This document shows, piece after piece, positions 45,956-57,992 of a DNA stretch of 64,000 nucleotides. The DNA is from Saccharum officinarum. Lineage: Eukaryota; Streptophyta; Magnoliopsida; Poales; Poaceae. The notes under the pieces were generated by a model that saw only the letters and a program-made list of their open reading frames with translations, did not search any database and was not told where the DNA came from. Positions within the stretch are counted from its first letter, which is position 1; every line of letters starts with the position of its first letter. The stretch is from contig CM036221.1 in NCBI GenBank assembly GCA_020631735.1, positions 10,459,381 through 10,523,380 on the forward strand. Direction: 5' to 3'. The translations under genes were made by a program, and so were the position numbers.

Positions 45956-47320
45956 GGGCGTCTGGTGCCTTGTTGCCTCCGGACGGACGTGGCGCGTGCG
46001 CACACCACACTTCCTGCTCGTCCTTATCCTTTTGCCACACCCCTCATTCACGTCGTGCTTTCTCTCTCTCTTTCTCTCCCACCCCGGCTCATCCTCTCCC
46101 ACCCCGGCTTATCCTCTCCCACCTCGGCTCCTCCTCCCCACACCTGAGCGGACTCCCACCTGAGCACGCCCATGGCTGCATCCCCACCGTCGCCGGTAGC
46201 CTCATGCACCCCGGCGCACCCTCCTCCTCCCCCATCTAGGCGTCTCCTTCCTTAACCACGGTGGTGCCGTCCATCGACCCCGATGGAGCTCGAGCCCGAC
46301 GTGCCTCCTCCACCCTGGGGCACCCTCCTTAACCTCGACGGCAGTCATGGTGGCCTTCTCCGTGGTGGATCCATGGAGCACTGGCCTCCCCATTATGAAT
46401 CCATGGAGCACGATGCAGATCCAGCGGCGTGGTGGTTTCCTCCACCCATGAGGCGATGGTGGCCCATCCCCCATCCCATCCCATCCCATCCCATCCATGG
46501 AGGCAGCTTGATCTGCACCCCGAGGGCGCCCCCAACCCATGTGCCTCCCCTCTTTTCCCTTATCCTGCGGCTGCCGTGGATTTCGCGGTGTTGCAACAGT
46601 CTATTTGAGATGTTATAACATGTGTTTCTAAATGTTTCAACTATCGATTTTGAGATGTCGCAATACTGTTTTTGAGATGTTGTTTCGGTTTCTTCAATCT
46701 GCATGTTGTAGTAGTGTGTTGCGTGTTGTAGCAGTTGTTGGGTGTTGTTGTAGTAATATGTTCATTGTGTTTCAGCAGCTGCAGCCTAATGTTTCAGCTG
46801 TTTTTCTTTGTTGTAATAATTTTTTCAAGTTGTTTCAACTTCATCATCCCATTGTTGGAGTTGTCGTCTTTTTTTTGTTGTTGCAATTTATACGTTCATG
46901 GTGTTTCAACTGCTACAACCTATTGTTGCAGCAGTTTGTCGGACGTTGTTGCAATATCACGGTTATTGTGTTTCAACGTCTTCACCCTTATGTTGCAGCG
47001 TGCAGGTGGGGGGCGAGATGGGGGGCAGGTTGTGGGGGCGAGTGGCAGCGGGCGGATGTGCTGGGGGCCGGCGAGGTTGGGGGCGGGTAGGATCCCATGC
47101 TCGTGGGGTGATAGGTACTTCCTCCTCTGTGCGCATGGGGGGACGGGGCTTTTCCTTTCGACTTTCTCCTTCGTGCGGGGCGGGTGAGTGCGGGGACGGA
47201 CGGGGCTTTTTCCTTTCCACTTTCTCCTTTCGTGTGGGGCGGGCGAGTGTGGGGACGGACGGGCCCCTAGGTGCGTCCGAACGGCCCCCTGCATCCGGAT
47301 GCCCGGGCGCTAGCAGCGCC
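45956..47320. mobile_element. Possible non-autonomous DNA transposon with GGGC-TCCGGACG ends
   Basis: The left end (GGGCGTCTGGTGCC...CCGGACGGAC, 45956) and the inverse complement of the right end (GGGCATCCGGATGC...CGGACGCAC, ending near 47310) share about 35 alignable bases, suggesting terminal inverted repeats. Both sides are T-rich repeat. The interior is a Pro-rich non-conserved stretch (46000-46560), then TGTTGCAAC repeats, then GC-rich sequence. No target duplication was found. Confidence 0.35.
46590..47005 (+). repeat. Degenerate TGTTGCAAC / TGTTTCAAC repeats
   Basis: Words such as TGTTGTAGCAG, TGTTGCAGCAG, TGTTTCAGCTG and TGTTTCAAC recur every 20-50 bases through 400 bases. Apparent ORFs over it (Phe/Cys-rich) are by-products. 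Similar arrays are common in grass genomes. Confidence 0.6.
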
Positions 47321-48330
47321 GTTTCCCTTTCTATGTTCTTTGGATTTTTATTATTTTTATTTTCCTTTTCTTTTTTATTTAACTGTAATTTAATTAGTTT
47401 TTTATGTCTTACATTTTTATTTTCTACACTTACATGAACTACATATAATGTTCATGGATGATACATGTGGTGTTCTACTATATGTTTTTGGATTTCTCAT
47501 GAGATGTTATATTATCATATTTAGGTATTTGCATAGTGCTCGTGAGAAGTTCTATGGTATATTTTAAGTTTTTCAACTAATATCCATGTAATGTCATTTT
47601 AAACTTTCCTCTATTACATGTTTTTTGTTTTATTATTTCCGTGTTCTCATATGTCTTGTTATAATGTTCATATAGTATCCATGTGATGCCCTATGATGGT
47701 TTCTAGATGTTCATGTTATAAGTAGGATGTTCCATGACTATCTTCAAGTATTCACGTAGTACTTACGACATGTTCTATGGTACATCTTAGATTGTTCAAG
47801 TAATATCTATGTGATGTTCTCATTTATTTTCCTTTATTGCATGGATTTTATTTCTTTTCCCTTTTGTTTCAACTAATGTTTTGCTCAAAGGTTTATTGAC
47901 TTATTTTTTATTTAATTAACTTATTCATTTATTTCTGTATATTTCATATCATTTATTATTCATTTATTATTTCCTTCTTTTCATCTTATTTATTTTACTA
48001 TCATTAATTATTTATTTTTGTTTTTTCTCTTTTATTTCTTATACTCCGTGATATACATGTGATATTCGAGTAACATATAGGTGGTGTTCTATTATGTATT
48101 CTTTAATGTTCTATTACAATAAATGGGATGTTCTTTGATTATCTCACTATTTCACACCGTACGCGTTAGATGTTCTATATAGTATGTTTTGTTTTTTCTT
48201 TTACTTCTTTACTTTTATTTTGTTTTCTCTATTACATTCTTTTTTTCATATTCCATGAGATTTTCTATGGTATATTTTGGTCTAGAACATTTTTCATGTG
48301 AGAGTAGAATGCTTTTTCCTTTGACTTAAT
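47321..48330. repeat. T-rich degenerate tandem repeat, right part
   Basis: A kilobase of imperfect units built on GATGTTCTATGGTATATTTT and TTCATGTAGTATCCATGTGATG-like words, with no ORF. The unit seems to be 50-70 bases but is too diverged to phase by eye. Confidence 0.55.
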
Positions 48331-49463
48331 TGGCCTGATACCATTTAATTAAATAACTTATTATAATCTAGACAAAATATTTATCTGGTGTGGTGGTGGA
48401 GAATGACTTTATTAGGTCATAGGTCTTGTGGTCAACACATCCTACACATTTATTTCTGTTCCAGTTTCCTTTTCCTTTAAACTATGAACTTCCCCGCTGG
48501 GCAGGAATAGGAGGGCACGCGGGAACTCCTCAGAACGCATCGCCCGCACAAGCTGGGCCGACACAGGGCGACATGAGCAGGAGTAAGGGCGGGAAAGGGA
48601 AGCAGACTGAAGCTCGGGAAGCCTTCAGGGGCGCACACTGAACCGAAACAGGCCGGCCCATAGAACAAAAATGCGAGAAGCTACTATAGGGGGCGCGTGG
48701 CACAGAATCAGGCCCATACGAGGAAAACAGAATCGGAATAGGCCCAAGAAAAAACGTGCTAGAAGGTGGAAACCTGGTCGGCGCGACGCAGGGGCGCCAC
48801 CCTGGTCAGACCATAGCCGCTCCCTCCCGCCGTCGGATGGTGGCCAACAAGAGTACAAGACCAGGCAACAAGCTGCAAGTATACTGTATACAAGTATAAC
48901 AATCCTAATAATAATTCATTAATGAATGGTATTTTTTTCTAGAAGATAAAAAAAGACGAAAAAGGGTTACTTTGCAAGTTCTAGGTAACATCATACATCA
49001 ATTAATTAATACACAAATAGATCATTATTATATATCAAACTACATCTAGCAAGACAGGACAGCACTGTAGCTTATGAACTGCGTGTGGTTATTAATTTTC
49101 AGCCCTATAAATGTATCATTTTCGAGGGACGAGTACACTGGCCACAATCCCACGATGTAGCCAATGCTAAATATTATCACGCCCATGCCACTATGCAGAG
49201 GTGGAGCCCAGAATTGAGTATAGGGGGGCATGTATAAGACTAGAACTAGTAAACCATCTATTATCTTAAATTTAGCTCTACGACTACGAGCAAGATCACA
49301 AGCAATTTGATAAAAGAATATTAGTGACTGTTAATTGCTAGATAAAAAAACACCACTGGATGATTATGGATTAGGGATTATCTGCTGCTTCTGGTGGCCT
49401 AACCACCTGATGGACACCTATAGCCTATAGGATGCAATTTGGACAGCAGGTCGGTAGCCTACG
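48331..49463. other. Intergenic sequence, nothing recognised
   Basis: Mixed-composition sequence. A GC-richer patch (48480-48850) has overlapping short ORFs on both strands without family resemblance. 49187-49260 contains GGTGGAGCCCAG and a G-run that may pair weakly with CCCCC...CCGCCACTACCACTATG at 49925-49975 as ends of an old inverted-repeat element. Confidence 0.4.
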
Positions 49464-49751
49464 ATGTCAATTTGGGACAGCGGTGGCGGCACTAGCGCTG
49501 CCACGGCGACACCCGCGCGGCGTCTCACATCCGGCCTTCCACTCCAACAGTACTGGCGTGGCGATGTCCGTGAACTAGCGAAGCAAAAAAGAAGACGAAC
49601 AATCGAAGAGGCGAGAAACGAAGAAAGCCATGAAGGCTCGACGCTTTGTATTCAAAACCGTGAGCTGGCGAAGCACAAGAGAAGACGAACAATCAAAGAT
49701 GCGAGAAACGAAGGAAGCCAGGAAGGCTCAATGCTTTGTATTCAGAACTGA
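49464..49751 (+). other. 95-codon ORF with an exact-length in-frame duplication, unrecognised
   Basis: The ORF reads through two 90-bp tandem units (30 residues each: RELAKxKRRRTIxxARNExSxEGSxLCIQN) and stops immediately after the second. Differences between units include both silent and replacement changes. No homologue is recognised, no promoter is evident, and it lies in transposon-rich DNA, so I do not call it a gene. Confidence 0.35.
49571..49750 (+). repeat. Two tandem 90-bp units
   Basis: Copies 49571-49660 and 49661-49750 begin TGAACTAGCG and TGAGCTGGCG and share GAAGACGAACAATC and CTTTGTATTCA. I estimate about 85% identity by eye. Confidence 0.9.
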
Positions 49752-49977
49752 TGAAGGGACCAGCAGCAATTGCATGTTCGTGTAAATGGGCTGCTTCTTA
49801 TTTGGCCTCAAATACACAGTACATACTTAACGTTTGGAATGATTATTGAATGGGAGGAGCCAAACAGCAATTACATATATCGATATACAGAGTATTAACT
49901 ATATACTAGAGGACTAGTAGCACGTCAGGGGGTGTCAGCCCCCCGTGCCCCCTCCCTCCGCCACTACCACTATGTTA

Positions 49978-50175
49978 ACCATCAATAGATATGGGTAACC
50001 AAAATAGAAGTTTGAATTAATGGTGCATGCCTTACACGTTGACCATATGGCCTAGGTTCCAAAAAAAAGACCATATGGCCTGGGGATAATCGTCAATAGA
50101 TATGGGTAACCAAAATATAAGTCTGAATTAATGGTGTATGCCTTACATGTTGACCATATATGGCCTAGGGCATCA
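49978..50175 (+). repeat. Tandem duplication with 111-bp period
   Basis: CAATAGATATGGGTAACCAAAAT...GCCTTACAYGTTGACCATAT occurs at 49982 and 50093. A third partial GACCATATGGCCT lies between them. No coding content. Confidence 0.85.
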
Positions 50176-50869
50176 TGATGGTACGACGTCTTGACCACTC
50201 TGTTTGTTCCTGCATAGAGCGATATGAGTGGGTGTAAATATTGGTTAGAGAGATAAGGTGGACTAAGGTACTTATGGTTCAAGGATAGACCCGGAGGCAG
50301 GGAGGTCTTAAAAGATAAAGTGCTTATGAGAGTGAGAAGGAAAGAGATAACCGTGGTTCTAGATTAGGTTCAACCGATGCTAAAGGCTAGGTAGGTTTCA
50401 AGGCTCACATAGGTATAAGACTTGTGTACGACTAAGGTGCACACTTATAGCTAGGTGTGTTCATAGGATGTAATACCCTAGGGGTTTTAAAGTATAAAAT
50501 TAAAGTGTTGGTTAGGCAGACCCAAAAGAGAAGAAAAATTGACCTTTTGAATCATAAGGCATATGAATGACCGGAGATTGTGGTGGCTTAGACCTTGCTC
50601 AAACAAATCAGTTTGACTACTAACACGTCTTGGTTGGATATGTATGAATTTAGGACGAGCCACTAAATGTGGATCATCAAAGATAACTTAGTAGGATTTT
50701 TTGTTCAACTTAGAAAAGGACTGATCCGTCATCACCTTGTTCGCTGCCACCTGTTTACGGAGTTCTTGTTCGGTAATGCGCAAGCCTGCCCTGTTCCTCC
50801 GTCACCTCTAGCTTGCCCTTCCTCCTTCACCTTAGGCATCACAACACTGCTTAATTGGTTCCTCTAACT
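50176..50869. other. Intergenic sequence, nothing recognised
   Basis: No convincing ORF, repeat or RNA gene. It ends at TAACT (50865-50869), the target site of the following solo LTR. Confidence 0.4.
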
Positions 50870-53800
50870 TGTAACAGAACCGCCCAATTATACGAGATTA
50901 GGTAAGAAAATCATCCAACGGATGGACAATTTACCAAACTTAAGCCCGTATAACCCGGTAGTCCGTGAAATCTCGACGGATTTCAAACCATTTCACATCA
51001 CAGCCAAGATCGTAATAAGTTCAGCGATTACCTTCATAAGTTACACAGCAGTTTGCGGCACAAAATACATCGGAGTTTAAACATAGTTATTACAAACCAG
51101 TTTCAAATAAAGTAGCGGAAGCATTAGTTCAAAGCACACACACACACACATCTTTTCCAAAATACAGTGCCAGCTCGCGATCATCTCCCACAAAAGCATC
51201 AGGCGAGGAGTAGTGAGTGACCATTGCCCATGGTCCTAGGCTTCGCCCATCGCAGGGTAGAGACAGTTGATACAATACCCATAGTACATCTGTCCATCTG
51301 CAACAAGTGGGAACAAAGCCCTGAGTACGAGAAGGTACTCAGCTAGACTTACCCGACAGAACCAAAACAAAAGACTCCAAGGATCATGATAGGCTTTTTG
51401 GTGGGGTAGCTGACTCATTTGCAAGAAAAGCATTTTTAGCTTACCAAATCATTTACAAAAGCATGTCATCTTCTAAATCTTTATTCTCCTGTCAACTATA
51501 TTTGCACTTTATGCTAAAGTAACCATGTAATTGAGCAAGCAAGGATTACCATTGATATTTGACAATAATTACCATGTCATTTTCTCATAACTATCCAAGT
51601 GTTGTATCCATATTACTACGATGAAGTAACTCAAGTCAAGTGTTCACTATCCAGTGAACGATGGCGATTCGAATCGATTATTGACCAGCTGGTAATTTAT
51701 TCCTCACACAAACCTCACTCACTCGCTAAAGTGAGGTATTGGTCACCGAGTCAACCATTCAGGTAAAGTCGCGAGCTTGCCAGGAACCACATGTACCCGG
51801 GGGCCGCCCGACTGCTCTTTGGCCTTATCATCGCGCCCCCGTTTCCTGCCACTACTGCTCCGGTACAGTGCGTTGCGGGCAATCTACTCGGCCCGAATAA
51901 TCTCCCGGCTTCGCGGTCGAAAGGTACTTTATCCGGCCAGCTAAACGTGAGGCATGCGTTCAACATGACCCGAGGCCCGACATCGGACGGTCCTTAATCG
52001 ACACAGACGGAAGACACTACAGTCCAGAACCCTGCAAGCTTCCGCCCGGTCTCACATTCATTTCCACACTGAGTTATTCTCACATGACATCTCTTTCACA
52101 AAACCAGGTAATCCCCTATAGCTCGCGGATGACAGGCAATCACCCGACTTCTACCGGTCTAAGCAAGCTAAGCAAGTATTGACCGTGGACACCAGGGTGA
52201 CAAGGATCGGTAAAACAAGGTGGAACAAGGTATAATGCAGCAACGTTTGCAAACAACTCCTAAACTTAATGCATCAGATTAAGTAACATTAATAATTAAT
52301 TATTTGCAAACCGGGGGAGAAATGCTCCGGGGCTTGCCTCGCTCGAAGGAGCTGGGACGATGGTCGGGGCACTCCGGAAGCTCTTCACCGGACTCCTCTT
52401 CTACTTCTGCTGGCTCCGGCTCCTCGGGCTGCTCCTCTGCGTCCTCGGGAACAACTGCCGGAACCACTTCCTGCGATCCTGTATGATGCAGAAGTATGAG
52501 TGCAACATGCATAGGTGAAATGCAGAAGTGACATGAGATGATGAAGATGCGGAATGCATACGGTGTAATGAATGTATTATGTCATCGGATTATGTGGAAC
52601 TTATGACTCTTCTACAAGGTAGTCTACGTCATCCAAGAACATGTACTCGAAAACTACCACCACTATTCTCTACCATGCAAAGACACTTTAATACTCAAGA
52701 TGCTTCAAAGATACACCAAAGTATAGTTTACTAACTAATCTTGCATTAAAAATAAATAGAAACCCTAATTAGTCCTAAGGTTGAACAGCAACACATATTT
52801 TACTAGCTCATAAAAATCTCATAAAATTACAGTGGGTTACTAATATCAAGAATAGCTTGACATAAAATTTTTTACTGCATTTGGATAATTAGAACTTACT
52901 ATACAAAAATAACAAAATATGGCCTCAAATAGATATTTAAAATACTTTACATTATGAAAAGTATCAAACAACAGATTTAGGAATTTTTCTACTATCTACT
53001 ACCTAAACAAACACTATGGAAAAATTATCACTTGCATGTTTTATTCAAATTTATTTAAATAACAAAAATAACAATTATTGGTAATAGAAAGCATTTGAAC
53101 TGCAACTATACATTTTTCTACAGAACAACCAGGAAATAAAATTACCCTAGCAAGTACATGGCATAACAGGATTAATAAACTTGGAACTACATTTTTCTGA
53201 TTTTTCTACATTTTCTTATCAATTTTTCAAGAAAACACCAATTTCAAGGCTTAAATAAAACACTACAGAAAAGTAATGAAATATTGACATGCAACATTTT
53301 TATATTGTAGATCTGATTCAAATGAGTATATAAAAATTTATTTCACAAATTTTGGAGCTAAAATGACCAGGAAATCATTTTCCAAGTGTTTTTCATCAAG
53401 AATAATAAAAAGAAAAAGGAAATGGATTTCTTTTTAAGACGCTGGGCCGGCCCGGGAAAAACAAGCGGCCCACGGCTGCCGCGGCCCAGCTTGCGCGCGC
53501 GGGGAGAAGACCGAGCCGGCCTGCTCGGGGCTCGGCCCGCAGGCGCGGTCCAGCCCACCGAGAGGGGGGGGACCCGAGCGCGTCGCGTCGCCGGCGTCCA
53601 CAGGCCCGACATCGCGGCGGCGGTCGCGGCCAACGGCCGGCTCTGGCCAAACCACGACCAGCGAGCTCGCGCACCACGTTCGCAAGGAGCTAGCGGACTC
53701 GAGAGGGAGGCTTGGGAAGAGGGAGAAGGAACGAGCGAGGCGGTGGGCGGAGCACGGCTCGGCGGCACCGTCGCGGTGGCGCGGCGAGGCGGCCGGAAAT

Positions 53801-54760
53801 TGAACCCTACCGTGGCTAAGGAGGGGATGGCGACGCTTGTTCGGAGAAGGAGAGGATGGGGCGGAGCTCGGTGCAAGATGGATTTGGCGGTGGTGGATTG
53901 CCGACGTCGGAACGGGGGAGCGAAGTCGGAGCTCGCGGCGGTGAGCCGTTCGCCCGCTCGGTTTGGGAGAGAAGGAGCGGCTGGCGAGCGAGGGTGGGAG
54001 TGAGGGAGCGAGGAGGGCTCGGGCAGGCGGTTTTGAGCGCGCTCGAGCTGGCGGGAGGGCAGAGCGGAGGCGACGCGCGGCGAGCGGCGACAGCGCATGG
54101 CCGACACGCGGCGAGCGCGCTCTGTCGCGGCGGCCAGCGAGGTGCGCGGCGCGCGGGAGGAGGAGGGAGGCCGGGTGGTCGCGGGCCGGGCCGCCTGCGT
54201 CGCGCGGGCGTGCGCGCGCGGAGAGCTGCGCGGGCCGATTCGGCCAGCGGGCCGAATCCGGGGCGGCGGCCTGCTAAGGCGAAATTCGGTTTTTTTCCAA
54301 ATTCCCAATTTCAAATCAAATGAAATTCAAACTTCAAACTACATTTTGAACAAGAAGAAGACATTTTCTGGAATTGACCCAAAAATAAAAGTTGCTCAGA
54401 AATAAATTCTCTACAACTTTGATTAAGGGGCCAACTGAAAATTCTTAATAGATTTTGAATGACAAAATAAAAGCTAAATTAGGGAATAATTTTGAATATT
54501 TTTCATAATTATTTTTGAACAAGTTTTTGACAAAATTTGAGCTCCAAAATTTGAACTAAAGTTCCAAGTGATGTAAGAATTATGGTTGCAAGGCTTTTGA
54601 TATAATGTGATTATCATATTATCATAGTCCATTAAATATAGCATGTTTAAGCTTTTATTTTAATCGAATTATACCATTATCATACATGATTATAATGATA
54701 TGAATGCTATGCAATATGATTGCCATGCAAAAATGCATTGCTTAACACCGGAGTGTTACA
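50870..54760 (-). mobile_element. Solo LTR of a Tekay/Del-type Gypsy element, 3.9 kb
   Basis: Starts TGTAACAGAACCGCC and ends CACCGGAGTGTTACA, flanked by TAACT at 50865-50869 and 54761-54765 (perfect 5-bp duplication). There is no gag-pol inside. The minus strand opens TGTAACACTCCGGTGTTAAGC, the usual start of Tekay-like LTRs, and contains their typical GTACCTTCTCGTACTCAGGGC stretch in fragments (near 51320), so I orient it minus. LTRs of 3-4 kb are normal for this lineage. Confidence 0.85.
53430..54290. other. GC-rich island within the solo LTR
   Basis: About 860 bases above 70% G+C by eye, between AT-rich flanks, with long overlapping Arg/Ala-rich ORFs on both strands (for example 53358-54314 minus). 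Composition explains the ORFs; no domain is recognised. It may be the U3 CpG island of the LTR or an acquired segment. Confidence 0.6.
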
Positions 54761-54765
54761 TAACT

Positions 54766-55597
54766 ACAACGCCGCCGCCAGTTGTTGCTATGGTTCAATG
54801 TAAATTGTTGTCCACAACGCAAGTCAAGGGACAGTGACGCCTAAGAGGAGGTGAATTATGCTTTTCTAAAAACAACTTGGCCTATGTGTCTACTTATCAA
54901 AATGTATGCAAGATTTCTATCTAAATGTGCACTACAGTTCGCTAAGAACACCTCCAGCAAATGCCCTCAAATTAGGGCCCTTACTTTAGATTTGAGGACT
55001 TCCCACACTTTTGAGAGACCTTTTCTGGGCTCAACTCCAACAATAGCCCTCAAATTAGAGCCACTACTCCTCTAGAATTCACCTATCAGTCACATTGATG
55101 TCATTTTCCGTGATCGCGAGGCTAGCAAAATGGTTGTCTAATAGGATCCGCCACAACGGGAATTAAGTTGCCAGCAAGCAACCGAACATTGGAATAAATT
55201 GTTGTGTCACTTGCCCTTGTTGTTTGCCTTCTATTGCACTCACAATTACTTTCATTACTCTGTGTTTGTGTAGTAGCTTGTGTAGTTGTAGCTCTCTAGT
55301 GAGTAGTTTAGCTTAGTTGCTAGTTTTAGTGTAGCTCACTAGTTATAGTTGCTAGCCTTTAGTAGCTTGTGTGGTTTAGTTGTAGTAATTAAATTTTCTA
55401 CTAGAATTATGTAGAAGGGCTTGCATTGTGGCGCTTAGTGTCTGCAGTTGCGAGGACTTCACCCCGCCCCCACCGAGCTAGTACCACATATCGTCCTCTC
55501 GACTGATGTAGCACTAATTACAGGGTTGCAGGGAGGTCCTTGGAGTCGCCATCCATAGCCTCCACTCGCGGTTGCGGGGGTTGTACCTCAAAACCAA
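54766..55597. other. Remnants of Copia LTR sequence
   Basis: 54835-54890 (GCCTAAGAGGAGGTGAATTATGC) and 55130-55410 (CCAGCAAGCAACCGAACATT, TAGCTTGTGTAGTTGTAGC, CTAGAATTATGTAGAAGGGC) resemble parts of the 43241-45261 LTR family. They are too broken to bound. 54950-55080 has two copies of CCCTCAAATTAG about 80 bases apart. Confidence 0.4.
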
Positions 55598-55714
55598 GGC
55601 CCTGTTAGCTGGTTGGGTTTTGGCTGGCTGATTCTGGCTGATGCTGATTTGTTGTGAGAGAAAAACACTGCTGAATGGCTGACAGATTCTGGCTGATGAG
55701 ATCAAACGAACAGG
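55598..55714. mobile_element. Short MITE-like element
   Basis: 117 bp from GGCCCTGTTAGCTGG to AAACGAACAGG. The ends are inverse (CCTGTT / AACAGG), with internal GGCTGATTCTGGCTGATG and its variant near 55690. It resembles small hAT-like MITEs of grasses; the target duplication is not clear. Confidence 0.5.
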
Positions 55715-56342
55715 TTGCAAGTTGTTTGGTTACACGGTATGGACCAACCATCAAGAATCACATAGCTTGGAAATCATACATCATATTTGCACACAAAAGC
55801 TTTACCGTAATGATTATGATTCTAAAGTAAAAGTAAAGTACATGTTACATCATGAAACCAATTACATCTAACCATCCTGTAGTTCTAGTTTCACTCTTAC
55901 GCATAGTCTCTGCAATGTTAGAGTAAATACGCTTTCTGGGAAATGCCCATCCCATCTTTTGCCAAACCTTCGATTTCACCTGAGCTTGGCTTGGGTGATC
56001 ACCACGCTCTAACTACGTAGGCCGATGAGAATCCTAGATCACCCATAGAGGAAGAAATGGATCAACTGCGATTATAAAGGCATGCAGAACTATCTGGATT
56101 GCACTATTTCTATATTCTAGTCTGAATACAGATGTTTCTTGAACACGAGCATACATAACAGATAGTTAGAATTTGAATACACATTCATAAATCTGCTCGA
56201 TTTGAGAGACAGCAAGAATTTGTTAGATGATCCCCTCAAAAAAAAGGGGAAAGAAATGCCATACAACATACAAGAAAAATAACTTATTTTGAAATAGAAA
56301 AAATATACAAAATACATAAATAAAAATTCAAATCTCATCGCT
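55715..56342. other. Upstream flank of the histone gene, nothing recognised
   Basis: AT-rich intergenic sequence without a supported ORF. Confidence 0.4.
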
Positions 56343-56557
56343 TTGCCGTGCTTGATGATGCGCCAAATGGCAAAAGTGCGGCCTCAACGGAGGCGCACCG
56401 CATCGACCATTCCCACGGGCCTCACGCCACCCACCGGCCCAACGAACCACTCTATGAATCTCTCGCTCCTGATTGGCCCGCCGCCCCCTCCCACGGATCG
56501 CGTCCTCCGAAACAAATCGCAGCGGTCCGCTTCCCCGCAAATTCAACGGCGCTCAGC

Positions 56558-56574
56558 CCACGTCACGCGGATCG
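56558..56574 (+). promoter_or_regulatory. Plant histone type I element (hexamer plus octamer)
   Basis: ACGTCA (56560-56565) is followed at once by CGCGGATC (56566-56573), the reverse of the histone octamer GATCCGCG. This pair is the S-phase promoter element of plant histone genes. It lies about 25 bases before the TATA box. A CCAAT box in reverse (ATTGG) is near 56472, and a second octamer-like word (CGGATCGCG) near 56496. Confidence 0.85.
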
Positions 56575-56597
56575 GCTCCCCACCCCATCACCGCCGC

Positions 56598-56604
56598 TAT
56601 AAAA
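56598..56604 (+). promoter_or_regulatory. TATA box of the histone H2A gene
   Basis: TATAAAA, 112 bases before the ATG, so the leader should be about 80-85 bases. Confidence 0.8.
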
Positions 56605-56715
56605 GCCGCGCCGAACCACTCCAAAATCCAAAAAAGAAATCCCCCGCTTCCTCCAAACCCCAATCATCACTTCCCTCCAAATCCCATTTCCCTCTCAACA
56701 CCCGCGACTCGCGAG

Positions 56716-57189
56716 ATGGACGGCGGCGGCACGAAGGTGAAGAAGGCGGGGGCGGGGCGCAAGCTGGGCGGCGGCGGGCCGAAGAAGAAGCCGGTGTCGC
56801 GGTCCGTCAAGGCCGGGCTGCAGTTCCCCGTGGGCCGCATCGGGCGGTACCTGAAGAAGGGGCGGTACGCGCAGCGCGTCGGCACGGGCGCGCCCGTCTA
56901 CCTGGCCGCCGTCCTCGAGTACCTCGCCGCCGAGGTCCTGGAGCTGGCGGGAAACGCGGCGCGCGACAACAAGAAGAACCGCATCATCCCGCGTCACGTC
57001 CTCCTCGCCATCCGCAACGACGAGGAGCTCGGCAAGCTGCTGGCGGGCGTCACCATCGCGCACGGCGGCGTGCTCCCCAACATCCACTCCGTCCTCCTCC
57101 CCAAGAAGGCCGCCGAGAGGGCTGAGAAGGCCGCCACCGCTACCAAGTCGCCCAAGAAGGCCGCCGCCGCCAAGTCGGCCAAGAAGTAG
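56716..57189 (+). CDS. Histone H2A, H2A.W class
   Basis: 157 residues, intronless. Basic N-tail (residues 1-30), H2A signature AGLQFPV at 33-39, a histone fold with [32 protein letters not shown] and NDEELGKLL, and a long Lys/Ala tail with SPKK at 145-148. The C-terminal KSPKK motif marks plant H2A.W, the variant placed in heterochromatin, where the tail contacts linker DNA. There is no SQEF (H2A.X) and no Z-type docking sequence. The start is the first ATG that gives a normal N-tail (MDGGG); the longer in-frame extension from 56473 would include the promoter. S-phase control is suggested by the type I element. Coding GC is very high, as in many grass histone genes. Confidence 0.95.
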   Translation: MDGGGTKVKKAGAGRKLGGGGPKKKPVSRSVKAGLQFPVGRIGRYLKKGRYAQRVGTGAPVYLAAVLEYLAAEVLELAGNAARDNKKNRIIPRHVLLAIRNDEELGKLLAGVTIAHGGVLPNIHSVLLPKKAAERAEKAATATKSPKKAAAAKSAKK

Positions 57190-57831
57190 CGTGCCTGCCT
57201 CGTCTCATCTGATCCTGATCTCAGCTTGGCTGAGTGGTCGTGGATGCCTTTTGCTGTTCTTGCGTGTCTGTGTGTATGTAGTGATGCGTCGCCTCATGTG
57301 TCGTGTGTCTCGATCGATCTAGTTCTGGTTCAATCTCTAGCTGTAGTGGTGGTTGGTCATGGGATCTCCATGTTACCTAAGATTTAATGAGAACAAGAGG
57401 AAGTGCCTTGCTTTCTTTGATTGTTTGCATTCGTTTGTCTCTGGTTTGCATCGGTCAACTTGTGAATTTATTTTTTTCCCCAATTTTGTCTCTGATTCCA
57501 GATTGGCTCCATCCTATCATGGGTTGCATTAATCTGTGATGGTTAGTAGCATGATCTTACGAAGTGCCGATGGATGGGTTTCAGAAGAGTGGTTGAGTAC
57601 ATTTCTGACGAGATTGGTAGGTCGACAGGTACATTCAGACCGGGGTTCTATTGTTTGAATGGAATTCATGCAGTTTCTATTTAAAAATTTGATGTCTGCC
57701 GTGATGCCGTTGGTGCGGCTGAATTGGGGAAGTGAAACATTGAATCCGAGTTTGAAATGGATGTCCATTCCTGACAATTTTTTGTAGTTCAGAAGGTAGA
57801 TTTCTAGCGGAGTTGAATTGTTCCACTTACA
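57190..57831. other. H2A 3' region and intergenic spacer
   Basis: Non-coding. 57190-57420 should contain the 3' UTR; the nearest weak poly(A) signal is TTTAATGAGAAC near 57384. Beyond it lies unassigned sequence between two convergent genes. Confidence 0.5.
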
Positions 57832-57992
57832 GGGTGTTTGGATCTGGTGCATATATTTACTGTAGCATATCGTTGTCAAATTATAGGCTAATTAGGTTAA
57901 AAAAATTTGTCTCGCAAAATAGTCTACATCTGTGTACCTAGTTTTATAATTAGCCTATATTTAAATATTCCATGCATATGTTCAAACATCCT
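57832..57992. mobile_element. MITE remnant, Tourist-like family
   Basis: GGGTGTTTGGATC...TTCAAACATCC ends, with internal GTAGCATA, GGCTAATTAGG and TGTCTCGCAAAATAGTC shared with the larger copies downstream. It is shorter and more decayed. Confidence 0.5.

Noticed and set aside
46632..47437. Cys/Phe-rich proteins over the TGTTGCAAC repeats
   Set aside because: Several frames are open because of the repeat; no conserved pattern.
53358..54323. Long ORFs on both strands in the GC-rich island
   Set aside because: High GC removes stops in all frames; no domain, and the region is inside a solo LTR.
56473..56715. Longer H2A N-terminus from 56473
   Set aside because: It would translate through the type I element and TATA box; the N-terminus MDGGG matches plant H2A.
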